The notes beneath the pieces are model-generated. The model made no database searches and had not been told where the DNA came from. It saw only the letters and a program-made list of their open reading frames with translations. The position numbers were made by a program, and so were the translations under genes. Shown one piece after another: positions 8,173 through 16,500 of a stretch of DNA of 64,000 bases. This DNA comes from Szabonella sp046295215 (GTDB taxonomy: Bacteria; Pseudomonadota; Alphaproteobacteria; Rhodobacterales; Rhodobacteraceae): positions 15,397-79,396 of the forward strand of contig JBKBNP010000013.1 in assembly GCA_046295215.1 (NCBI GenBank). Reading direction: 5' to 3'. Every line of letters starts with the position of its first letter. Position 1 is the first letter of the stretch.

Positions 8173-9516
8173 TTAAAGCGACCGGACGCTGGGCCGCGCA
8201 AAGCCCTTTGCCGGAGCAATCAGCAGGTCGGTGAGCGCCCAGACCAGCGCATCCACGCGGTCCGGGCTGCCCTTGCCCAGATAGCCGCCCTGCGTCATCT
8301 GGCACATCTGGTCCTCCAGCGCGCCGAGCCCCGGCAGATGCGCCACGCGCCCCTGTTCATAAAGCGCCGCCACAGGTTCGGCCCGCGCAACCTTGCCCCG
8401 ACTTGCCCGCACGGCACGATAAGCCACCAGCGGGTCGATCTGGCGGATCACCGATTCCACCAGATCGCCGCCCTGATTGACCTCTGCCACCAGCCGGTCT
8501 GCTCCGTGCCGCTCCATCGCACGCAGGGCCGCACGCGCCCATTGGTCGGGACTGGCGGCCTTGACGCTGGCATCCTCCAGCACCACCGCGCGCCAGGTCT
8601 GCGGCGGGCCTTGCGTGACCGCGCCCACGACCACTATGCCACAGTCATCCGACCCCGCATTGCCGGTCACCGGCGGGTCCACCGCCACCACGATCCGGTC
8701 GAATTCGGGGGGTTGCCCGACCCGACCCGCATCCAGCGCCGCTGTGGTCCACAGCGCACCCTCCGCCGCCTCCAGCAACTCGCCACCCAATTCCTGTCGG
8801 CCAAGCGCCGTGCCGCCATAGCGGTTGCGCACCTCCTCCAGAAAGCTTTCGGCAAGATTGGCGCGGTTCGCCTCGGTCGGCGCATGGGTCACGACGGTCG
8901 AGGGGTTTTTCAGGATCGCCTTCAGCACCCCCACATTGCGCGGTGTGGTGGTGACCACCTGTCGCGGGTTGTCGCCCAGACGCAGCGCGAATTGCAGCAT
9001 GTCCCAGGCTTCCTGGCCGCGTTTCCACTTGGCGAGTTCATCGACCCAGGCCGCATCGAATTGCGGTCCGCGCAACGCCTCGGGGTTGGAGGCCGAATAG
9101 ACCGTCGCCACCGCCCCGTTGGGCCAGACCAGCCGGTTTCGGCTCGCCTCCCACTGCGGGCGGCGGTCGGGGGGCGAACAGGCGAGGATCCCCGAGGGAC
9201 CGAAGATCATGACCTCGCGCGTCTGATCCTCGGTTTCCCCCATCAGCGCGATGCGGCGGGCACGCCCCGGATCGGTCGGGCCTGCGCCCTCCACCTCTGC
9301 GCGCACCCATTCGGCCCCGGCGCGGGTTTTCCCCGCGCCACGCCCCCCCATGATGACCCAGCTTTTCCAGGCCCCGTCGGGCGGCAACTGATGCGGCAGC
9401 GCCCAGAACTCAAAGAGCCAGGGCAGGGCCAGCAAGGCATTGTCACTGAGACCGCAAATGAAATCATCCACCGCTTCCGGTGTCGCGGAGGCGAGCCAGC
9501 CTGCGCCCGATCTCAT
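8173..9516 (-). CDS. GTA terminase large subunit g2
   Basis: A 447-residue packaging motor. The N-terminal ATPase has Walker A GGRGAGKT at residues 57-64 and a Walker B-like WVDELAKW. The C-terminal RNase H-like nuclease shows acidic positions in VVAVDPPVTG, VAEVNQGGDLV and DRVDALVWAL. The frame is open to 9732, but MRSGAGWLASATPEAVDD begins homology and the start at 9516 overlaps g1 by 53 nt; a start slightly further in cannot be excluded. In GTAs this enzyme packages host DNA by headful filling. Confidence 0.92.
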   Translation of the reverse strand: MRSGAGWLASATPEAVDDFICGLSDNALLALPWLFEFWALPHQLPPDGAWKSWVIMGGRGAGKTRAGAEWVRAEVEGAGPTDPGRARRIALMGETEDQTREVMIFGPSGILACSPPDRRPQWEASRNRLVWPNGAVATVYSASNPEALRGPQFDAAWVDELAKWKRGQEAWDMLQFALRLGDNPRQVVTTTPRNVGVLKAILKNPSTVVTHAPTEANRANLAESFLEEVRNRYGGTALGRQELGGELLEAAEGALWTTAALDAGRVGQPPEFDRIVVAVDPPVTGNAGSDDCGIVVVGAVTQGPPQTWRAVVLEDASVKAASPDQWARAALRAMERHGADRLVAEVNQGGDLVESVIRQIDPLVAYRAVRASRGKVARAEPVAALYEQGRVAHLPGLGALEDQMCQMTQGGYLGKGSPDRVDALVWALTDLLIAPAKGFARPSVRSL

Positions 9517-9814
9517 CGCGCGCCGCGTCGAGATCGACGCCGCTCCCGGCCCCGAGTCCGGCCTGTCCGGCAACCTGTCTGCGAAGTTTGTCAACTCTTG
9601 TCCTTTCCTCCATGGCGATCTGATAGGCCATGCGGAAATCCCGCACCGCCTGAAGCGCGGATTTGGCCTGCGCCTCCTGCCCCGCCTCGGCCTCCGGCCC
9701 GTCCAGCGCCAGAACCATCCGGCCCAGCACAAGTGCTGCCTGTGAAAAAATGCCTTCTGCGACCGCCAGCAATTCCACTGGCGGTCGTTCTCCCTCGGAG
9801 ATTTCGTTGTTCAT
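9464..9814 (-). CDS. GTA terminase small subunit-like protein g1
   Basis: A 116-residue first gene of the cluster. MNNEISEGERPPVELLAVAE onward is helical, with two candidate helices (FSQAALVLGRMVLALDGPEA and ALQAVRDFRMAYQIAMEERT) and a C-terminal charged helix. The ATG at 9814 is chosen over 9850 because the shorter form fits the family. In R. capsulatus g1 acts as the small terminase that regulates the motor but lacks specific pac-site recognition, in keeping with random packaging of host DNA. Identity rests mostly on position before g2. Confidence 0.8.
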   Translation of the reverse strand: MNNEISEGERPPVELLAVAEGIFSQAALVLGRMVLALDGPEAEAGQEAQAKSALQAVRDFRMAYQIAMEERTRVDKLRRQVAGQAGLGAGSGVDLDAARDEIGRRLARLRDTGSGG

Positions 9815-9863
9815 GTCCTGCTGCACCCGCCTCTCATGCCGTCCCCGCACGAGAGAAATGGAA

Positions 9864-9892
9864 AAGCGGCGTCAGGTTGCCCTGCGCCGCTT
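9864..9892 (-). terminator. Terminator-like hairpin in the GTA leader
   Basis: Arms AAGCGGCG-CAGG and CCTG-CGCCGCTT pair into a 12-bp stem with one bulged base and a 4-nt loop, followed on the minus strand by TTTTCCATTT. It lies between the proposed promoter and g1. It could end read-through transcription from mltG, or act as an attenuator of GTA expression; the sequence cannot tell these apart. Confidence 0.65.
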
Positions 9893-9917
9893 GCCCACTT
9901 CTTCTAGCATGTCAAAA

Positions 9918-9946
9918 GTCCTAGCGCGGACCGCGCGCAAAGTCAA
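9918..9946 (-). promoter_or_regulatory. Candidate GTA promoter
   Basis: On the minus strand TTGACT (9946-9941) and TAGGAC (9923-9918) are separated by exactly 17 bp, the best sigma-70-like pair upstream of g1. A transcript would start near 9911, leaving a leader of roughly 97 nt before g1. Further upstream, AAGGTTTCG occurs twice at 9989-9997 and 10000-10008, an 11-bp period that could be an activator site. No experimental match is claimed. Confidence 0.5.
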
Positions 9947-10019
9947 AGTTTTTTCTGTTAGGAAACAGTTACTTGCGATCCACCCCTTAAGGTTTCGTCA
10001 AGGTTTCGAGAAACAGGAA

Positions 10020-10085
10020 GGGGGCGCTCGCGCCCCCTCGCCCGTTCCGGGCTCGCCCCCCGAGGATATTTGTGGACAGAAAAAG
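10020..10085 (+). repeat. Composite intergenic repeat, copy A
   Basis: Hairpin GGGGGCG/CGCCCCC at 10020-10037, then after a 20-nt spacer the 29-bp core CCCCCGAGGATATTT...GACAGAAAAAG at 10057-10085. It ends 12 nt beyond the mltG stop codon. Same arrangement as copies C and E. Confidence 0.8.
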
Positions 10086-10097
10086 ACGCAGCTTGGG

Positions 10098-11276
10098 TCA
10101 GTTGCCCTGCACGCCCGTCACACCGTCCTGACCGCGCTGCGCCTCGATCTGGCGCCAGCGCGCGACATTCTCGTTATGCTCGGCAAGTGTGACGGCAAAG
10201 GCATGGCCCCCCGTGCCATCGGCCACGAAGAAGATGTAGGGCGTCTCGTCGGGGTTCAGCGTGGCCTCGATACTCAACCGACCCGGATTGGCGATCGGTG
10301 TCGGGGGCAACCCGTTGATGACATAGGTATTCCAGGGGGTTTCGCGGCGCAGCTCGGACTGGCGCAAGCCACGCCCCAGCACGCCTTCGCCCTTTGTGAC
10401 GCCATAGATCACCGTGGGGTCGGTCTGCAATTTCATGCCCTGGCGCAGCCGGTTCACGAAAACGCTGGCCACCTGGCCGCGCTCCTCGGGCACACCGGTC
10501 TCCTTTTCCACGATGGAGGCCATGATGAGCGCCTCCTGAGGGGTCTCATAGGGCAGGCCGTCCTGCCGCGCCGCCCAGAGATCGGCAAGAATGCGCTTTT
10601 GCCGGTCCTGCATCTGCGCGATCAACGCGGCGCGATCCCCCCCTTTGGCCACATCGTAGCTGTCCGGCGCGAGACTTCCCTCCTCGGGGCGCTCCGCAAC
10701 CGTGCCATCAAGGAAATCGGCGCGCTTGAGGCTTTCCAGAACCTGCCAGCTTGTCACACCTTCGGCGAGCGTCACCCGGAACCGCAGATCGCGGTCGGTC
10801 GCGGCATCCAAATAATCCTGCGGCAGTGCCTCGGCGAAGGGGTCAAACGCCACCACCTCGACATAGCGGTTCTGCGTCGGATCCAGTTCACGCAGGATCA
10901 CATCTGTCCGCGTGACACCGATCCGGAAGTTCACTTCCCGTCCGCAGGTCGATTGTCCGCCTGCCGTGATGATGTCCAGCACCTGCGACATCGATACGCC
11001 CGGGGGCACAAGATAGCTCCCGAACTTCAGACCGCCCGACTTGTCGGAATAATCCGCCCCGATGCGGAAGATGCGCGCGTCCGAAATCACGCCCTGTCCT
11101 TCCAGCGTCCGGCTGACCGCACTCAGCGACGCACCGCGATCCACCCGGACGCAGGCCGCATCCGCCAGCGGCCCCGGCCCGGCGAATTCCTGCCGTCCCC
11201 AGGCCAGAATACCCGAAACCACCACCAGCAAAACGATGATGAGCGTCAGTGCGTTGGAGGCAATGGCCCGCCACAT
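10098..11276 (-). CDS. mltG: Endolytic murein transglycosylase MltG
   Basis: A 392-residue inner-membrane lytic transglycosylase of the YceG/MltG family that cuts nascent glycan strands and helps end their polymerisation. An N-terminal membrane anchor (about residues 8-27, NALTLIIVLLVVVSGILAW) precedes a LysM-like portion and the catalytic core; the conserved Glu lies in ASIVEKETGVPEERGQ, followed by VFVNRLRQGMKLQTDPTVIYG-type sequence. The ATG at 11276 overlaps the fabF stop by one base (TGATG), so it is translated with the fatty-acid genes. The fabF-mltG link is common in alphaproteobacteria. Confidence 0.94.
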   Translation of the reverse strand: MWRAIASNALTLIIVLLVVVSGILAWGRQEFAGPGPLADAACVRVDRGASLSAVSRTLEGQGVISDARIFRIGADYSDKSGGLKFGSYLVPPGVSMSQVLDIITAGGQSTCGREVNFRIGVTRTDVILRELDPTQNRYVEVVAFDPFAEALPQDYLDAATDRDLRFRVTLAEGVTSWQVLESLKRADFLDGTVAERPEEGSLAPDSYDVAKGGDRAALIAQMQDRQKRILADLWAARQDGLPYETPQEALIMASIVEKETGVPEERGQVASVFVNRLRQGMKLQTDPTVIYGVTKGEGVLGRGLRQSELRRETPWNTYVINGLPPTPIANPGRLSIEATLNPDETPYIFFVADGTGGHAFAVTLAEHNENVARWRQIEAQRGQDGVTGVQGN

Positions 11277-12538
11277 CAGCCCGCCACCCGTCCGAGGATC
11301 AGGCTCGCATTCGTGCCGCCGAAGCCGAAGGAATTGGACAGGGCCACGTCGATCCGCCGCTTCACCGCCTTGTTGGGTGCGAGGTCGAGCTTCGGTTCCA
11401 CCGCGGGGTTGTCGAGGTTGATCGTCGGCGGCGCGATCTGGTCGCGGATCGCCAGCACGCAGAAGATTGCCTCCACCGCACCCGCCGCCCCAAGAAGATG
11501 CCCGATGGCGGATTTGGTCGAGGACATCGTGGCCCCCGCCGCCGCATCGCCCATCAGCCGCTCCACCGCGCCGAGTTCGATCGTGTCGGCCATGGTCGAT
11601 GTGCCATGGGCGTTGATATAGTCGATCTGCGCAGGCTCCAGCCCCGCCCGTTTCAGCGCCATCTGCATGGACCGGTAGCCGCCATCCCCATCCTCGGACG
11701 GGGCGGTGATGTGATAGGCATCCCCCGACAGGCCATAGCCCAGCACCTCGGCATAGATCTTCGCCCCCCGCGCCTTAGCGTGTTCGTATTCCTCCAGAAC
11801 AACCACCCCTGCGCCCTCGCCCATCACGAACCCGTCGCGGTCGGCATCATAGGGGCGCGAGGCCTTGGTCGGATCGTCGGCACGCTTGGTCGACAGCGCC
11901 TTGCAGGCATTGAAGCCCGCAATCCCGATCTCCGAGATCGGGCTTTCCGCGCCGCCCGCGACCATCACATCGGCATCGCCCCACTGGATCAGCCGCGCGG
12001 CATCGCCGATGGCATGGGCGCCGGTCGAACAGGCGGTGACAACCGCATGGTTCGGCCCCTTGAACCCGAACCGGATCGACACCTGCCCTGAGACAAGGTT
12101 GATAAGCGCGCCGGGAATGAAGAACGGCGATACCCGCTTTGCCCCCTTTTCCTTGATGAGGACGGCAGTTTCCGCAATCGAGGTCAGCCCGCCGATGCCC
12201 GAGCCGATCATTACCCCGGTGCGGCATTTTTCTTCCTCGGTCTGTGGAACCCAGCCCGAATCCGTGACCGCCTGCTGTGCCGCCGCCATTCCGTAGAGGA
12301 TGAAGTCATCAACCTTGCGGCGGTCCTTCGGCTCCATCCAGTCATCGGGCCTGAACGTGCCGTCGCTTCCGTCACCAAGAGGGATCTCGCAGGCATATTG
12401 TGTCACCACGCCCGAGGCGTCGAACCGGGTGATGGGCCCCGCCCCGGACTGCCCTGCAACGAGGCGGGTCCATGTCGCCTCCACCCCGCAGGCAAGCGGT
12501 GTGACCATTCCCAATCCGGTGACAACGACACGACGCAT
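11276..12538 (-). CDS. fabF: Beta-ketoacyl-ACP synthase II FabF
   Basis: A 420-residue condensing enzyme that extends acyl-ACP with malonyl-ACP. The catalytic triad is visible: Cys170 in TACSTGAHA, His in NAHGTSTMAD and His in KSAIGHLLGAAG. The C-terminal SNSFGFGGTNASL glycine-rich loop is also typical. The ATG at 12538 has AAGGA upstream and begins MRRVVVTGLGMVTPL; the frame is open to 12703 but that stretch lies over the acpP terminator region. It lies 184 nt after acpP, with a terminator between, so a separate promoter or partial read-through is likely. Confidence 0.96.
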   Translation of the reverse strand: MRRVVVTGLGMVTPLACGVEATWTRLVAGQSGAGPITRFDASGVVTQYACEIPLGDGSDGTFRPDDWMEPKDRRKVDDFILYGMAAAQQAVTDSGWVPQTEEEKCRTGVMIGSGIGGLTSIAETAVLIKEKGAKRVSPFFIPGALINLVSGQVSIRFGFKGPNHAVVTACSTGAHAIGDAARLIQWGDADVMVAGGAESPISEIGIAGFNACKALSTKRADDPTKASRPYDADRDGFVMGEGAGVVVLEEYEHAKARGAKIYAEVLGYGLSGDAYHITAPSEDGDGGYRSMQMALKRAGLEPAQIDYINAHGTSTMADTIELGAVERLMGDAAAGATMSSTKSAIGHLLGAAGAVEAIFCVLAIRDQIAPPTINLDNPAVEPKLDLAPNKAVKRRIDVALSNSFGFGGTNASLILGRVAG

Positions 12539-12669
12539 GGCAATTCCTTCTGATGCCCGGACCCTTGTTGCGAGGTCCGTTCTTGCCTTGCCTGATACAC
12601 GCCACAACCAAGGCGCGCAAGAATCGGTCGCGATTTGGGCAACAATCCCCGCCTTGCCCACCGAAATGG

Positions 12670-12692
12670 AAAAAGCGCCCCCGACGGAGCGC
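12670..12692 (-). terminator. Intrinsic terminator after acpP
   Basis: Stem GCGCTCC/GGGGCGC (7 bp, one G-U pair) with a 4-nt loop, followed on the minus strand by TTTTT. It starts about 30 nt after the acpP stop and would uncouple abundant acpP mRNA from fabF. Confidence 0.7.
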
Positions 12693-12721
12693 CCTTCCCA
12701 CAATTCAGATCCGGCAGAAGA

Positions 12722-12955
12722 TCAGGCAGCCGCCGAGATGAACTTCACCGCATCGCCGAAGGTCTGGATCGTTTCGGCGGCGTCATCGGGGATCTCGATC
12801 CCGAATTCTTCCTCGAATGCCATGACCAGTTCGACCGTGTCGAGGCTGTCCGCGCCCAGATCGTCGATGAACGAGGCATTCTCGGTCACCTTGTCTTCCT
12901 CGACGCCCAGATGTTCGACGACGATCTTCTTCACGCGGTCCGCGATGTCGCTCAT
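12722..12955 (-). CDS. acpP: Acyl carrier protein
   Basis: A 77-residue acidic protein carrying the phosphopantetheine attachment motif GADSLDTVEL with Ser37. The order helix I (SDIADRVKKIVVEHLG), linker, helix II from the serine and EEEFGIEIPDDAAETI is the standard ACP fold. It carries growing acyl chains for FabD, FabG and FabF encoded around it. The start has AGGAAGAGAC upstream. Complete and ordinary. Confidence 0.97.
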   Translation of the reverse strand: MSDIADRVKKIVVEHLGVEEDKVTENASFIDDLGADSLDTVELVMAFEEEFGIEIPDDAAETIQTFGDAVKFISAAA

Positions 12956-13201
12956 GTCTCTTCCTCACAGTTGGGGGCTCTGCCCCGTCTTGGTGTCCCT
13001 TGCCCCGAAAGGCGGTTTTGCCCCCGATTGTTCCGCGGGGGACTTCCGGTCCGCACCAAAGTGCCCGGCATCTTCTGTCGCGCCTATAGCAAGGGCTGCA
13101 AGCCATGGCAAACGCTTTCCCGATCTGCCCCTGCCCCAGCACCCGGGGCCGGACCCGGCGCGCACCCCGTCAATCCTGCCCGTGCCCTCCGCGCAACGGC
13201 G

Positions 13202-13939
13202 TCAGATCATCGCCATGCCGCCGTTGACATGCAGCGTCGCCCCGGTGACATACCCCGCCTCCGGACTCGCCAGATAGAGAACCGCCGCAGCGATTTCGCC
13301 CGCCTCGCCCATGCGACCGGCCGGAATCTGGCCCAGGATCCGGCCCTTCTGCTCCTCGTTCAGCTTTTCGGTCATCGCCGTCGCAATGAACCCCGGCGCC
13401 ACGCAATTCACGGTGATTCCCCGGCTGGCCACCTCTGCGGCAAGGCTCTTGGACATCCCCACCATCCCCGCCTTCGAGGCCGCGTAATTCCCCTGACCGG
13501 GATTGCCTGTCGCCCCGACGATGGAGGAGATATTCACGATCCGCCCCCAGCGCGCCTTCATCATGCCCCGCAGCACGCCCCGGCACAGCCGGAAGGTCGA
13601 TGTCAGGTTCACATCCAGAACCGCCTGCCATTCCTCGTCCGACATCCGCATGAACAGATTGTCCCGCGTGATACCCGCATTGTTCACAAGCACATCGACC
13701 GATCCCATCGTCGCCACCGCCGCCTTCGGCAAGGCCTCGACCGAGGCCGCATCGGACAGGTCGCAGGGCAGCACATGCGCCCGCTCGCCCAGATCCGCCG
13801 CCAGCGCCTCCAGCGGCGCCAGTCGCGTGCCCGAAAGACCGACCACCGCCCCGGCCCCATGCAGAACCCGCGCGATCTCCGCGCCGATACCGCCCGATGC
13901 CCCGGTCACAAGCGCCGCTTTTCCCGTCAGATCGAACAT
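13202..13939 (-). CDS. fabG: 3-oxoacyl-ACP reductase FabG
   Basis: A 245-residue short-chain dehydrogenase that reduces 3-ketoacyl-ACP with NADPH. The cofactor motif TGASGGIG is at residues 12-19, NNAG follows near residue 83, and the catalytic Ser, Tyr and Lys lie in NISSIVGATGNPGQGNYAAS KAGM-type sequence (Y-x3-K). The C-terminus GYVTGATLHVNGGMAMI is diagnostic of FabG. The ATG at 13939 is chosen over the in-frame ATG at 13957 because GGAGAGAGGC lies just before it. It sits between fabD and acpP as in most proteobacteria. Confidence 0.96.
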   Translation of the reverse strand: MFDLTGKAALVTGASGGIGAEIARVLHGAGAVVGLSGTRLAPLEALAADLGERAHVLPCDLSDAASVEALPKAAVATMGSVDVLVNNAGITRDNLFMRMSDEEWQAVLDVNLTSTFRLCRGVLRGMMKARWGRIVNISSIVGATGNPGQGNYAASKAGMVGMSKSLAAEVASRGITVNCVAPGFIATAMTEKLNEEQKGRILGQIPAGRMGEAGEIAAAVLYLASPEAGYVTGATLHVNGGMAMI

Positions 13940-14003
13940 GCCTCTCTCCTTTTCCATTCCGCCCCGCCGCGTTCACCCGGTCCGGATACCTTCAGGGGTG
14001 AGC

Positions 14004-14039
14004 ATTTGCCCCGCAAATCCGGGGGGCAGACCGCCCCCC
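14004..14039 (-). repeat. Two hairpins between fabD and fabG (degenerate composite repeat G)
   Basis: ATTTGC-CCC-GCAAAT at 14004-14018 and GGGGGGC-AGACC-GCCCCCC at 14021-14039, the latter 11 nt after the fabD stop. The second hairpin and a decayed core (ATACCTTCAGGGGTGA at 13986-14001) resemble the composite repeat in inverted orientation. Confidence 0.55.
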
Positions 14040-14050
14040 TTGCGATCCTG

Positions 14051-14983
14051 TCAGCCCCGCAGCGCCGCGATATCCTCCGGCGTGCCAACCGCTTTGGTCA
14101 CCGCGTCTTTCGAAATCCGCCGGATCATTCCGGACAACGCCTTGCCCGCGCCGATTTCCCAGAACTCCGAGACCCCGGCCCCCACCATCCATTCGACAGA
14201 TTCACGCCAGCGGACCGATCCCGTTACCTGCGCCACCAGAAGCGCGCGGATGCGGTCCGGTTCCATCACCGCCTCGGCCCGCACATTGACCACCACCGGC
14301 ACGCTCGGCGCCGAAATCACCACGCCCGCCAGCGCATCGCCCATCACCGCCGCCGCAGGCTCCATCAACGCACAATGGAACGGCGCGGAAACCGGCAAGA
14401 GGATCGCCCGCTTGGCCCCGCGCGCCTTGGCGATCTCCACCGCCCGCTCCACCGCCTCGCGATGCCCGGACACCACGACCTGCGCCAGATCATTGTCATT
14501 GGCCGCCTGACAGACCTCACCCTGCGCCGCCTCGGCCGCCACTTCGAGAGCTGTCGCGAAGTCCAGACCCAACAGCGCCGCCATGGCGCCGACACCAACC
14601 GGCACCGCCTCCTGCATCGCTGCACCCCGGATGCGCAGCAACCGCGCGGTGTCCGCCAGCCCGATCGCGCCCGTCGCACAAAGCGCCGAATACTCCCCCA
14701 GCGAATGCCCTGCCACGAACTCTGCCGTGCCGACCAGCGGCAAGCCCTCCGCCTCCAGCGCCCGCAGAGCGGCAATGGAGGTCGCCATGAGGGCGGGCTG
14801 CGCATTCTGGGTCAGCGTCAGATCCGCGATGTCACCCTCCCAGATCAGCGCGGACAGCTTCTCGCCCAGCGCCTCGTCCACCTCGTCAAAGACCGCCTGC
14901 GCCGCCGGATAGGCCTCGGCCAGCGCCCGACCCATACCGATGGTCTGCGCCCCCTGTCCCGGAAATACGAATGCCCGCGTCAT
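14051..14983 (-). CDS. fabD: Malonyl-CoA:ACP transacylase FabD
   Basis: A 310-residue transferase that loads malonyl groups on ACP. The N-terminal FPGQGAQ, the nucleophile elbow GHSLGEYSA (Ser94) and the distal VSAPFHCALM containing the catalytic His are present, as is the C-terminal region EIGAGKALSGM. The ATG at 14983 follows GGAGGGCAG. First gene of the fabD-fabG-acpP-fabF-mltG block; a 111-nt spacer with hairpins separates it from fabG. Confidence 0.95.
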   Translation of the reverse strand: MTRAFVFPGQGAQTIGMGRALAEAYPAAQAVFDEVDEALGEKLSALIWEGDIADLTLTQNAQPALMATSIAALRALEAEGLPLVGTAEFVAGHSLGEYSALCATGAIGLADTARLLRIRGAAMQEAVPVGVGAMAALLGLDFATALEVAAEAAQGEVCQAANDNDLAQVVVSGHREAVERAVEIAKARGAKRAILLPVSAPFHCALMEPAAAVMGDALAGVVISAPSVPVVVNVRAEAVMEPDRIRALLVAQVTGSVRWRESVEWMVGAGVSEFWEIGAGKALSGMIRRISKDAVTKAVGTPEDIAALRG

Positions 14984-15270
14984 CTGCCCTCCACTGAACT
15001 ACCATCCCCGGAAATAGCCCAGCGCCCCCTCGCGCGCAATCACCCAACCCATCGGGGCCTTTGTCCTGCGCCGTGCCGGCCCTTGTCCCGACCCGATCCA
15101 AGCCCGGCAACCCACCTTGCCCGCGATACAGCCCGGACCAACGCGGCCGCCCCCAAGTCCCGCCATCCCGCACAGATGCTGTGCAGCCCCGGCCTTTCGC
15201 AGATGCGGCATCGTCCCTACTTTCCGTTTCCAGACCTGCGCCCTGAGCCAGCCCATTGCGGAGCCCGACC

Positions 15271-16497
15271 ATGCCCCTCGCCAACACCGCCCACAGCTAC
15301 GGCTCTGTCGCGCGCTGCCTGCACTGGATCACCGCCGCGCTGATCCTCGCCGCGCTACCGCTCGGCGTGATCGCCAATGATCTTCCCTATGGCACCTCCG
15401 AGGAACTGCTGCACAAGGCCTGGATGTTCTCGCTGCACAAGACATTCGGCATCACAGCCTTTTTCACCGGCCTCGCCCGCATTCTCTGGGCCGTGACCCA
15501 GACGCATCCCGCCCCTCTCCACCCCGAACGTCGCGCCGAGACCCTGCTGGCCAATGCGGTCCACTGGATGCTCTATGTCTCGCTTCTCGCGGTGCCGCTG
15601 ACTGGCTGGATCCACCACGCCGCCACGTCCGGATTTGCGCCGATCCTCTGGCCACTCGGTCAGGGCCTTCCCTTCGTTCCGACCTCCGAAGCCGTGGCAG
15701 GGGCAGCCGCCTCCCTGCACGGCACCTTCACGAAACTGCTCGCAGCCTCGGTGGTCCTGCATGTCGCGGGGGCGTTGAAGCACCACCTGTTCGACCGTGA
15801 CAGCACTCTCCTGCGCATGATCTCGGGCCAAACCTCCCCCGAAGATGCAGGCCCGCGGCCTCGGGCAAACCCTCGCTCGCCCCTTCCCGCGCTGGTCACC
15901 CTCCTGACCTTTGCAGCCGCCACGGGCTTCACCCTTTTCTTCTGGCAGATGTCAGCGCAGCCCGAAGTCCCAGTCCCGACCGCCGCGAGAACACAGCTTG
16001 AAACCGGCAACTGGCAGGTCGAAGAGGGGCAACTTGCCATCACCGTCCGGCAACTCGGTGCCCCGGTCACCGGGCAATTCGACCGCTGGCAGGCCGACAT
16101 CCGCTATGATGACCGCGCCAACAGCCCCACCGGCACCGTCAGCGTCCGCATCGATATGGCAAGCCTGCGCCTGGGGTCCGTCACGACGCAAGCGCAAGGC
16201 ACGGATTTTCTGGATATTTCCAACCATTCCGAAGCGCTGTTCGAGGCCGCGATCACCACTGGCGACACAGGCGCTATCGCAGCCGGAACGCTCATCCTGC
16301 GCGGCATCTCCCACCCGGTCACCCTGCCCTTTTCCCTCACCATCGAGGGAGACAGCGCGCAGATGACCGGCAGTACCACCCTCGACCGCCGCGATTTCGG
16401 CATCGGACAAAGCTATGGAGACGAAGCGACCGTCGGCTTTTCCGTCTCGGTCGATGTCACCCTGACCGCCCGCCGCGTCCCGCCTTACTCCAACTGA
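15271..16497 (+). CDS. Cytochrome b561 domain fused to a YceI domain
   Basis: A 408-residue two-domain protein. Residues 1 to about 185 form a four-helix cytochrome b561 unit with candidate haem histidines in CLHWITAAL (His18), LHKTFGITAF, VHWMLYVSLL and VLHVAGALKHH. A fifth membrane helix (residues 206-226) leads to a periplasmic YceI-like lipocalin domain (about 240-408) that probably binds isoprenoid quinones or similar lipids. The start ATG 15271 has GGAG 7 nt upstream; an in-frame TTG at 15256 is less likely. The fusion suggests electron or quinol handling across the membrane. Its stop lies 3 nt from the convergent aminotransferase stop. Confidence 0.88.
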   Translation: MPLANTAHSYGSVARCLHWITAALILAALPLGVIANDLPYGTSEELLHKAWMFSLHKTFGITAFFTGLARILWAVTQTHPAPLHPERRAETLLANAVHWMLYVSLLAVPLTGWIHHAATSGFAPILWPLGQGLPFVPTSEAVAGAAASLHGTFTKLLAASVVLHVAGALKHHLFDRDSTLLRMISGQTSPEDAGPRPRANPRSPLPALVTLLTFAAATGFTLFFWQMSAQPEVPVPTAARTQLETGNWQVEEGQLAITVRQLGAPVTGQFDRWQADIRYDDRANSPTGTVSVRIDMASLRLGSVTTQAQGTDFLDISNHSEALFEAAITTGDTGAIAAGTLILRGISHPVTLPFSLTIEGDSAQMTGSTTLDRRDFGIGQSYGDEATVGFSVSVDVTLTARRVPPYSN

Positions 16498-16500
16498 CGC

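Noticed and set aside
1..9814. Ordinary prophage
   Set aside because: Gene order, lengths and tight packing match a GTA cluster; no integrase, repressor, replication or lysis genes or attachment sites were seen next to it.
14984..15270. Small gene between fabD and the b561-YceI gene
   Set aside because: Open frames on both strands lack ribosome sites and recognisable products; likely just the divergent promoter region.
12635..15343. Long plus-strand open frame across acpP, fabG and fabD
   Set aside because: It lies antisense to well-identified genes; Arg/His/Pro-rich composition is typical of shadow frames in high-G+C DNA.
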